From Pontiella desulfatans (GTDB taxonomy: Bacteria > Verrucomicrobiota > Kiritimatiellia > Kiritimatiellales > Pontiellaceae), in NCBI GenBank assembly GCA_029287275.1, contig JARFRL010000379.1, forward strand, positions 1 through 6,015: a DNA stretch of 6,015 bases. Reading direction: 5' to 3'. The notes beneath the pieces were generated by a model that saw nothing but the letters and a program-made list of their open reading frames with translations, had not been told where the DNA came from and made no database searches. The translations under genes and the position numbers were made by a program. This document shows positions 1 through 5,673 of the stretch, piece by piece. Position 1 is the stretch's first letter; every line of letters starts with the position of its first letter.

Positions 1-1
1 C

Positions 2-370
2 GAAAACGTGTTCGTGAACGGGGTTGAAAATCGTCTGGATATTTTGGATTATTGGAAAACATCATCGGCCGACTCCTACAAGTACTACCTTGCCGACAAA
101 ACGATGAAGGTGGGCGACTGGATTGAGTTGAAGGCTGGCGAACCGGTCGAGATGGAGGTCATGTTTGGTGAATGGGCCGGTGGTCTGGTTTCCGGGATGT
201 TGTTGGTGGAGATTGACGGGGTGGACTATCCGCAAACTCGTCAAGGTGGACCGCTGTTGCCCGCCTTCAAGACCGAGGAGTTCACGCTCGATATGCTTGA
301 GCAAATCATGAGATACCTCCCGGAGGGTGAGTGCAGTCTAACCAACGGGCCAATTTTCCGCGACTATTAG
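2..370 (+). CDS. C-terminal part of an unrecognised, probably extracytoplasmic protein (PA14-like?)
   Basis: The frame is open from the first bases of the window. The GTG at 8 lacks a ribosome binding site and lies inside continuous coding sequence, so this is read as the last 122 residues of a longer protein whose start is off the left edge. The visible part alternates short hydrophobic strands with polar turns and has no membrane segment. A stretch reading GEPVEMEVMFGEW followed by GG, then LLVEIDG, resembles the beta strands of PA14-like or carbohydrate-binding beta-sandwich domains; this is an impression of fold, not a family match. The protein ends in IFRDY. Its stop codon overlaps the Shine-Dalgarno sequence of the next gene (7-nt gap), so the two are probably co-transcribed. 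Function unknown; the coding call is firm, the domain call weak. Confidence 0.7.
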   Translation, partial: ENVFVNGVENRLDILDYWKTSSADSYKYYLADKTMKVGDWIELKAGEPVEMEVMFGEWAGGLVSGMLLVEIDGVDYPQTRQGGPLLPAFKTEEFTLDMLEQIMRYLPEGECSLTNGPIFRDY

Positions 371-377
371 GAGCATC

Positions 378-1088
378 ATGAAAACCACGATCATTTTTCT
401 GTTGGCTATATTTATTTGTGAGACCGCTTTTTGTGAAACGCGCGTTTGGACGTTGCGAAACGGGCAAACCATCGAGGCTGAAATGATGTCGGTCATTGGA
501 GGCAAGGTTTCGCTCAAAACACTAAAAGGAAAGCTCGTTAAGGTTCCAGAGAGCGAGTTTTCCGCTGACGACCGGGTCTACATCGAGCTGGAGACTCCCC
601 CTCGTTTGGATCTTTCCATATCAAGAAAGAGCCGAATGCGCGTCTTTCCAGATAGTCTTAGTGATCTGCCCACGTCGCAGTATTACGATCTAACCGCGGT
701 CATCAAGCAGGAGAGCACGAAGCCGTACAATCAAGAGTTGACGGCGGAATTGTTCGTGATCGGGGAGGAGAAGGCCGGAGATAAACATATTCTTCTCGAT
801 TACAAGAAGGAGGCTTTTCGCTTAACGGAAGGAAGCAAAAGCGTATTTGAACTCTCGAGCGACACCATAGAGTTGATCGAATTCGACGTGGTAGGGCAGA
901 TGCGAGGGGATCTGTATAGCGGTTGCCTGATTATCGTCACCGATAGTCGCGGCGAAGTGCTCGAATATAAAACGAAAAGTGAGTGGTGGTTCGAAGTCGT
1001 GGACAACCTGCGCAAGCTTCCCGTGAAAAAGTTTTTCGACAAGAACGGAGAACGCTGTTTTCCGACAAGCCCGAAACGATATTATTAA
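378..1088 (+). CDS. Secreted protein with N-terminal SHD1-like domain, function unknown
   Basis: This 236-aa protein starts at an ATG preceded by AGGAG at 369-373. Residues 1-19 form a signal peptide: Lys2, a hydrophobic run IIFLLAIFI, and a plausible signal peptidase I site after Ala17-Phe-Cys19. No proper lipobox is present. Residues about 21-70 (VWTLRNGQTIEAEM, then GKVSLKTLKGKLVKVP, then FSADDRVYIE) match the pattern of SLA1 homology domain 1 (SHD1), a small beta-barrel seen often in secreted proteins of Planctomycetes, Verrucomicrobia and relatives. The remainder (about 75-236) looks like a beta-rich domain with an aromatic segment SEWWFEVVDN near 201-210 and a basic, aromatic C-terminus; I do not recognise it. 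It probably acts in the periplasm or at the cell surface. It follows the upstream partial gene by 7 nt and is followed by a terminator, so it closes its transcription unit. No enzyme residues can be named. Confidence 0.8.
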   Translation: MKTTIIFLLAIFICETAFCETRVWTLRNGQTIEAEMMSVIGGKVSLKTLKGKLVKVPESEFSADDRVYIELETPPRLDLSISRKSRMRVFPDSLSDLPTSQYYDLTAVIKQESTKPYNQELTAELFVIGEEKAGDKHILLDYKKEAFRLTEGSKSVFELSSDTIELIEFDVVGQMRGDLYSGCLIIVTDSRGEVLEYKTKSEWWFEVVDNLRKLPVKKFFDKNGERCFPTSPKRYY

Positions 1089-1106
1089 GCTTTCCGTTTC
1101 AGGGGG

Positions 1107-1144
1107 AAAAAGCCGGTGCCAATTCGTTTCGCGTCGGCTTTTTT
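1107..1144 (+). terminator. Intrinsic terminator after the SHD1-protein gene
   Basis: AAAAAGCCGGTGC (1107-1119) pairs with GCGTCGGCTTTTT (1131-1143), giving a 13-bp stem that includes two G-U pairs, with an 11-nt loop and the T tract forming part of the 3' arm. It begins 19 nt after the stop codon at 1088. The A tract on the left mirrors the T tract, so it may also work in the reverse direction, although no leftward gene needs it. It separates the left gene pair from the hydrogenase-maturation operon. Confidence 0.85.
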
Positions 1145-1181
1145 GTTGTCTAGACTCGATCTCGATACAGCTCGGTGTTAA

Positions 1182-1211
1182 TTCGTTCTTGCCAACGGAA
1201 GGGTTTTAAAT
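1182..1211 (+). promoter_or_regulatory. Possible weak sigma70-type promoter for the hyd maturation operon
   Basis: The 161-nt gap between the terminator and the first maturation gene must hold the operon promoter if the terminator is effective. The best candidate I see is TTCGTT (1182-1187), an 18-nt spacer, and TTAAAT (1206-1211), each only partly matching consensus. An alternative -35 is TTGCCA at 1189-1194 with a poor -10 (TAGGTT, 1211-1216). The resulting leader would be roughly 85-90 nt. I see no convincing operator, riboswitch or strong hairpin in the gap. This is a guess from position and weak box matches. Confidence 0.2.
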
Positions 1212-1305
1212 AGGTTCGTGCTTTTCCTGAGCGCTCGGCCACGGCGGACCGCGAGGGATCCTACAAACAGAGTCTGAAGGTTTCGCGCGCGGAACGGAGG
1301 AGATC

Positions 1306-1563
1306 ATGGATAAACGCCTGGGCTTTGTCGGCCTGATCATAGAAGACCGCGAGCACAACGCGGCCAACGTCAACACGTTGCTGTCTGAATTCGGCGATAT
1401 CATACTCGCCCGTACCGGGGTCCCGTGTCCCGAGCGAAACTGCTCGGCCATCACGCTCGTCATCGACGCCACCACCGATCAGCTCGGTTCCCTCACCGGA
1501 AAACTGGGCCGAATCGCGGGCGTCTCCGTCAAATCCATGTTGAGCAAAGTTCAACATGCTTGA
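1306..1563 (+). CDS. TM1266-like 'iron-only hydrogenase system regulator' (HydX-type) small protein
   Basis: This 85-aa protein starts at ATG with GGAGG (1296-1300) 5 nt upstream. The sequence fits the TM1266 family that travels with hydrogenase maturases: an N-terminal strand GFVGLIIEDRE (6-16), NVNTLLSEFGDIILARTG (21-38), ITLVIDATTDQLGSLTGKLG (49-68), and a closing VSVKSMLSK. The predicted fold is a single ferredoxin-like, ACT/NikR-C-like beta-alpha-beta unit. No helix-turn-helix is present, so the name 'regulator' rests on genome context, not on a visible DNA-binding domain; a role in sensing, or in assisting the maturases, is equally possible. Residues 41-46 read CPERNC, with two cysteines where, as I recall the family, Tyr and a hydrophobic residue are usual. 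It is first in the operon, 48 nt before aspA. Family assignment is confident; function is open. Confidence 0.88.
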   Translation: MDKRLGFVGLIIEDREHNAANVNTLLSEFGDIILARTGVPCPERNCSAITLVIDATTDQLGSLTGKLGRIAGVSVKSMLSKVQHA

Positions 1564-1611
1564 CCTCGATCAAGGAATAATTTCCCCCGAACCCGCAGGC
1601 TACGAGCAACG

Positions 1612-2943
1612 ATGAGCACAAGAACCGAACATGATTTTTTAGGCGAAAAGGAAATTCCGGCCGACGCGGCGTGGGGAATTCATACGGCCCGCGCCTTGGA
1701 GAATTTTCCCATTCCGGGACCTACCGTCCCGGCGTCCCTGATCCGCGCCATGCTTGAGGTGAAAAAGGCCTGCGCGCTCGCGAACAAGGAGCTCGGCCTG
1801 ATGAACGCGGCGAAAGCCGACGCCATAATCATCGCCTGTGAACGGCTCGCGTCCAATCCCGAATGCCCCCTCTCCGCGCTACAGGGCGGGGCGGGCACCT
1901 CCACCAACCTCTACGTCAACGAGGTGATCGCCAAGCTAGCCCAGGCGGACGTTCATCCGATCCAGGACGTCAACCTGCATCAATCCACCAACGACGTCTA
2001 TCCCACCGCCGTCAAGGTGGCCGCCATCTTCGGTTTGCGCGATTTGGCCGAACGCGTCGAAGCCTTGCAAGGCGCTTTCCAGCGCCTGGAAAACACGTTC
2101 GCGGGCGTTCCGACCATCGGACGAACCGAACTGGCGGAAGCCGTTCCCCTGACGCTCGGCGCGGAATTCGGGGCGTTCGCGGAAGCGTTCGCCCGCGACC
2201 GTTGGCGCGTGTTCAAGTGCGAGGAGCGGCTGCGCGTCGTCAACCTCGGCGGTACCGCCGTCGGCACGGGCCTGACCGCGCCGCGGAGCTACATCTTTCT
2301 CGTCACCGATAAACTACGCGAAATCACCGGCCTGGGTCTCGCGCGCGGCGAGAACCTGATCGACCAGACCGCGAACGCCGACGCCTTCGTCGAAGTGTCC
2401 GGCATTCTGAAGGCGTGCGCCGCGAACCTGCTGAAAATCTGCGGCGATCTGCGGCTGCTCCACATGCTCGGAAAAATCAAACTCCCCGCGGTTCAGGCGG
2501 GCTCGTCGATCATGCCGGGCAAAGTGAACCCCGTCATTCTCGAGAGCGTCATGCAGATCGGCATCAAGGTTCAAGCCAACGATTTCATCGTGACCGAATG
2601 CGCGTCGCGCGGCTCGTTGCAAATCAACGAGTTCATGCCGTTGCTCGCGTCGGCCTTGCTTGAATCGATGGAATTGCTTGGCGCGGCGTGCGGCATGCTC
2701 GCGGAACACGCCGGGAAAATCACCGCCGACGAGGCCGAATGCGAACGCCAATTCAACGGCTCCGTCGAAATCGTCACCGCGTTTCTTCCGACGATCGGAT
2801 ACGACGAGTCCACGCGGTTGGTCGAGGCTTTCAAGCGCGGCGGCCGGACCGATTTCAAGACCTATCTCGTTGAGGAACTTGGCGAAGAGCTCGTCGCGAA
2901 AACCCTTTCACCTCAAAATCTAATGGCGTTGGGACACCGCTAA
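1612..2943 (+). CDS. aspA: Aspartate ammonia-lyase family protein of the hydrogenase maturation operon
   Basis: A 443-aa member of the aspartase/fumarase superfamily; the expected reaction is L-aspartate to fumarate plus ammonia in the cytoplasm. Conserved regions appear in order: GAGTSTN (93-99), HQSTNDVYPT (123-132), GRTELAEAVPLTLGAEF (170-186), and the catalytic-serine loop GSSIMPGKVNP (297-307, Ser298/299). A small C-terminal domain follows, containing IVTAFLPTIGYD and QNLMALGHR. It is somewhat shorter than E. coli AspA (about 478 aa). Glu173 stands where fumarases have His and aspartases usually Gln. Aspartase genes are known neighbours of hydE/F/G in several anaerobes; supplying ammonia for H-cluster biosynthesis is a suggestion, not shown. 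The Shine-Dalgarno is weak (only GAG at 1604-1606), but no in-frame start lies between 1612 and the stop at 1561. It overlaps hydF by one base (TAATG), suggesting translational coupling. Other activities on aspartate-like substrates cannot be excluded. Confidence 0.88.
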   Translation: MSTRTEHDFLGEKEIPADAAWGIHTARALENFPIPGPTVPASLIRAMLEVKKACALANKELGLMNAAKADAIIIACERLASNPECPLSALQGGAGTSTNLYVNEVIAKLAQADVHPIQDVNLHQSTNDVYPTAVKVAAIFGLRDLAERVEALQGAFQRLENTFAGVPTIGRTELAEAVPLTLGAEFGAFAEAFARDRWRVFKCEERLRVVNLGGTAVGTGLTAPRSYIFLVTDKLREITGLGLARGENLIDQTANADAFVEVSGILKACAANLLKICGDLRLLHMLGKIKLPAVQAGSSIMPGKVNPVILESVMQIGIKVQANDFIVTECASRGSLQINEFMPLLASALLESMELLGAACGMLAEHAGKITADEAECERQFNGSVEIVTAFLPTIGYDESTRLVEAFKRGGRTDFKTYLVEELGEELVAKTLSPQNLMALGHR

Positions 2944-4163
2944 TGCAGAAGACACCCAAAAGTTTACGACTGCACATCGCGTTGTTCGGCCGAACCAACG
3001 TGGGAAAATCGAGTTTTCTCAACCTGATCGCGGGGCAGGATGTTTCGATCGTGTCCGAGCAGGCCGGAACCACCACCGACGTGGTGGAGAAGCCGATGGA
3101 GCTGTTGCCGATCGGCCCCGTCGTTTTCCTCGACACCGCGGGCATCGACGACACCACGGCGCTCGGCGAAAAACGCGTCGATCGGACGGAACGCGTGTTC
3201 GACCGCGCCGACGTGATTCTACTGTTGCACGAAGGCGATCGGGTCACCGAGTTCGAGACGCGCGTCGCCGCGAAGGCCGCGGCCAAAAACATTCCCGTCA
3301 TCCGAATCGCGAACAAAATGGATCTGACGCATCCAACCGACGCGGCGTTTCTTCGGTGCGACAGCACGGACCTTGCCTCGCGCGACAAGGTCTTGGCCGC
3401 GTTGAAGTCCGAGCTGCTGAGCGTGTGCCCCGACGAATTCATCGCGCCGCCGCCGCTGATGGGCGATCTGGTGCGACCGGGCGGGCTCGCGATGCTGATC
3501 GTTCCGATCGACCTGCAGGCGCCGAAAGGGCGGCTGATTCTGCCGCAGGTTTCGACTATCCGCGACGCGCTGGACAACGACGCGGCGACGCTGGTTTGCA
3601 AGGAGCGTGAATATTCCCACATGCTGGCCATGCTGAACCAAAAGCCGGACGTCGCGATCTGCGATTCGCAGATGGTGTTGAAAATGGTCGCGGACACGCC
3701 GGACGACATCCCCTGCACGACCTTCTCGATTCTGTTCGCGCGGCTCAAAGGCGATTTGCGCAAGTTCGCGATGGGCGCCGCCGCGATCGATAAACTGGAG
3801 CCGGGCGACAAGGTGTTGATCGCCGAGTCGTGCAGCCATCACGCGTTGGAAGACGACATCGGTCGAGTCAAGATTCCGCGGTGGCTGCGGCAGTACGTCG
3901 GCGTCGACGTGGAGATCGACGTTTACGCCGGCCGCGACTTTCCGGACAACCTTTCGGAGTACAAGCTGGCCGTTCAATGCGGCGGCTGCATGCAGAACCG
4001 CCGCGAGGTGCTTTCTCGAATTGAAAAATGCGAGGCGGCCGGCGTGCCGATCACGAACTATGGACTTTGTATTTCCCAGACGCAGGGTGTTTTACGGAGG
4101 GTGTTGTCTCCGTTCCCGTCGGCCTTGTTGGCATACGAGGAGTTGAACCACGGAACACACTGA
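2943..4163 (+). CDS. hydF: [FeFe]-hydrogenase H-cluster maturation GTPase HydF
   Basis: This 406-aa protein is the scaffold/carrier on which the [2Fe] subcluster is assembled and from which it is passed to apo-hydrogenase. GTPase motifs: P-loop GRTNVGKSS (16-24), switch I around AGTTTD (41-46), DTAG (64-67), NKMD (124-127). A dimerisation domain follows (about 170-270), then the cluster-binding domain with Cys297-x-His299 and Cys346-Gly-Gly-Cys349, and the typical ending PITNYGLC (369-376) with LSPFP. Length is normal for the family. The residue before CxxC is Gln345; most HydF proteins have His there, and that His is implicated in, though not always bound to, the [4Fe-4S] cluster. The start overlaps the aspA stop codon by one base; its own Shine-Dalgarno is weak, so coupling to aspA is likely. 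The last five residues (NHGTH) and the stop codon lie within an inverted repeat. Confidence 0.96.
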   Translation: MQKTPKSLRLHIALFGRTNVGKSSFLNLIAGQDVSIVSEQAGTTTDVVEKPMELLPIGPVVFLDTAGIDDTTALGEKRVDRTERVFDRADVILLLHEGDRVTEFETRVAAKAAAKNIPVIRIANKMDLTHPTDAAFLRCDSTDLASRDKVLAALKSELLSVCPDEFIAPPPLMGDLVRPGGLAMLIVPIDLQAPKGRLILPQVSTIRDALDNDAATLVCKEREYSHMLAMLNQKPDVAICDSQMVLKMVADTPDDIPCTTFSILFARLKGDLRKFAMGAAAIDKLEPGDKVLIAESCSHHALEDDIGRVKIPRWLRQYVGVDVEIDVYAGRDFPDNLSEYKLAVQCGGCMQNRREVLSRIEKCEAAGVPITNYGLCISQTQGVLRRVLSPFPSALLAYEELNHGTH

Positions 4164-4209
4164 ACACACGGAAAGGAATCGGTTCCGTGTATTCGGTGTG
4201 TTCCGTGGT
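4147..4209. repeat. Inverted repeat built from 9-nt units (CACGGAACA type) between hydF and hydG
   Basis: The left arm (4147-4173) reads as three tandem 9-nt units after a leading AAC... edge: CACGGAACA (4149-4157), CACTGAACA (4158-4166), CACGGAAAG (4167-4175). The right arm mirrors it: TTCCGTGTA (4183-4191), TTCGGTGTG (4192-4200), TTCCGTGGT (4201-4209). About 25 of 27 positions are complementary, with one of the exceptions a possible G-U pair, and the loop is 9 nt (4174-4182). Similar (A)CCACGGAACACACGG-type repeats are scattered through many environmental bacterial genomes, so this is likely a dispersed element rather than something special to hyd genes. In RNA it would form a very stable hairpin; TTTTT follows at 4216-4220, about 6 nt past the stem, so partial termination or mRNA protection between hydF and hydG is possible. 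It overlaps the 3' end of hydF. Confidence 0.85.
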
Positions 4210-4235
4210 CATGACTTTTTACTAAGGACAAGATA

Positions 4236-5660
4236 ATGAGTGGATTACCAAAGATTGACGTCGAAGGTTTGACGAGCTTCATCCCTGAAAACGATATTTT
4301 CGAGTGGTTGGAGAAAACCAAAAACCCGACGCCGGAGCGCGTGCGCGAAATCATCCAGCGGTCGCTGGACAAGAATCGGTTGGAGCCGGAGGAGATGGCG
4401 ACGCTGATCAACGCGGACTCGCCGGAACTCGCGGAGGAGATTTTCGAAGGGGCCCGCGAATTGAAGCGCCGGATCTACGGCAACCGCATCGTGTTGTTCG
4501 CGCCGCTTTACGTCGGCAACGAGTGCGTGAACAAATGCGAGTATTGCGGCTTCCGCGTCGACAACACCGAGGTACACCGCAAAACGCTGCTGACCGAGGA
4601 GCTGGTCGCGGAGGTGGAGGCGCTCGAGGATCTGGGTCATAAACGATTGATCATGGTTTACGGCGAACACCCGAAGTATGACGCCCAATACATTCACGAC
4701 ACCGTGCGGGAAGTCTACAAGGTGAAAAAGGGCGCGGGGGAGATTCGCCGCGTCAACATCAACGCCGCGCCGTTGGACGAGGAAGGCTTCAAGCTCGTGA
4801 AGGAAGCCGACATCGGCACCTATCAGATCTTTCAGGAAACCTATCACCGCGAAACCTACGAGAAGGTGCACGCCGCGGGGCCGAAGTCGAACTATCTCTG
4901 GCGCTTGAACGGGCTTGACCGCGCCATGAAAGCAGGAATCGACGATCTGGGAATCGGCGCGCTGCTGGGGCTGTACGACTGGCGCTTCGAAACGATGGCG
5001 TTGCTCTATCACACGATCCATCTCGAGGAGACGTTCAACGTCGGTCCGCACACGATCTCGTTCCCGCGGCTCGAACCCGCGGTTGGAACCGATATCGACA
5101 AGATCACCGAGAAATACGCGGTTTCGGATTTCGACTTTAAACGCCTCGTCGCGATTCTGCGTCTCGCGGTGCCGTACACCGGTCTGATTCTGACGTGCCG
5201 CGAATCCAAGGAGTTGCGCGACGAAATGCTTTCCTTCGGCGTGAGCCAGATCGACGGCGGCTCGAGCATCGGCGTCGGCTCCTATTCCAATTCGGACCCG
5301 GAGGATTTCAAAAAGAGTCAGTTCCTTTTGGGCGACAACCGGAGTCTGGACGAAATCATCCGCGAGCTGTGCGACGCGGGCTTCATCCCGTCGTTCTGCA
5401 CGGGCTGCTACCGCAAGGGCCGGACGGGCGAGCATTTCATGGAATTCGCGGTCCCGGGCTTCGTGAAGCGTTTCTGCACGCCCAACGCGGTGCTGACTTT
5501 CCTTGAATATCTCAACGACTACGCGACGGGCGACACGCTCGAGGCCGGGTTGCGTCAGATCGACCGCGAGGTGGAAGACATGCCCGAGAGCAAAGCGAAA
5601 GACGAGCTGCTGGAACGGATGAAGCAAGTCCGGGCGGGCGAGCGCGATTTGTATTTTTAA
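4236..5660 (+). CDS. hydG: [FeFe]-hydrogenase maturase HydG, radical SAM tyrosine lyase
   Basis: This 474-aa enzyme cleaves L-tyrosine to p-cresol and dehydroglycine. It converts the latter to CO and cyanide, giving an Fe(CO)2(CN)-cysteine precursor of the H-cluster. The radical SAM [4Fe-4S] motif is Cys97-VNK-Cys101-EY-Cys104; a GE-type SAM contact is likely within VYGEHP (141-146). The TIM-barrel body and BATS-like region run to about 380 and include GPHTISFPRLEPA (270-282). The HydG-specific second-cluster motif CX2CX22C is intact at Cys388, Cys391 and Cys414, which separates it from the related thiamine enzyme ThiH. Length is typical. ATG is preceded by AAGGA (4224-4228) with 7-nt spacing. 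It lies 72 nt after hydF, with the inverted repeat between them, and 13 nt before hydE. The sequence contains every residue expected for activity. Confidence 0.97.
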   Translation: MSGLPKIDVEGLTSFIPENDIFEWLEKTKNPTPERVREIIQRSLDKNRLEPEEMATLINADSPELAEEIFEGARELKRRIYGNRIVLFAPLYVGNECVNKCEYCGFRVDNTEVHRKTLLTEELVAEVEALEDLGHKRLIMVYGEHPKYDAQYIHDTVREVYKVKKGAGEIRRVNINAAPLDEEGFKLVKEADIGTYQIFQETYHRETYEKVHAAGPKSNYLWRLNGLDRAMKAGIDDLGIGALLGLYDWRFETMALLYHTIHLEETFNVGPHTISFPRLEPAVGTDIDKITEKYAVSDFDFKRLVAILRLAVPYTGLILTCRESKELRDEMLSFGVSQIDGGSSIGVGSYSNSDPEDFKKSQFLLGDNRSLDEIIRELCDAGFIPSFCTGCYRKGRTGEHFMEFAVPGFVKRFCTPNAVLTFLEYLNDYATGDTLEAGLRQIDREVEDMPESKAKDELLERMKQVRAGERDLYF

Positions 5661-5673
5661 AGAGGACGAAATC

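Noticed and set aside
1114..1189. Near-repeat CGGTGYYAATTCGTTYY at 1114-1130 and 1173-1189.
   Set aside because: Only 13 of 17 positions match, and the first copy is explained by the terminator stem-loop. Two imperfect copies are too little to call an operator.
1261..1557. Minus-strand frame of 98 codons opposite the TM1266-like gene.
   Set aside because: It lies antisense to a recognised family member that has a good Shine-Dalgarno, and it shows no motif of its own.
1863..2312. Plus-strand frame of 149 codons inside aspA.
   Set aside because: Its product is almost wholly Arg, Gly, Ala and Pro, the typical out-of-frame reading of GC-rich coding sequence, while aspA motifs continue through the region.
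2855..3977. Two long minus-strand frames (318 and 252 codons) opposite hydF.
   Set aside because: Both overlap the well-supported hydF and each other in different frames. They are rich in Arg, Ser and Ala with no domain pattern, as expected for shadows of a GC-rich gene.
4147..4209. The 9-nt units as a CRISPR array.
   Set aside because: Units are contiguous 9-mers in opposite orientations with no spacers, and no cas gene is nearby.
4147..4220. Reading the hydF-hydG hairpin as a full intrinsic terminator.
   Set aside because: The T run starts about 6 nt after the stem, not directly at it, and the stem is a dispersed-type repeat. Full termination would cut HydG and HydE off from any visible promoter, so it is listed as a repeat with possible attenuation only.
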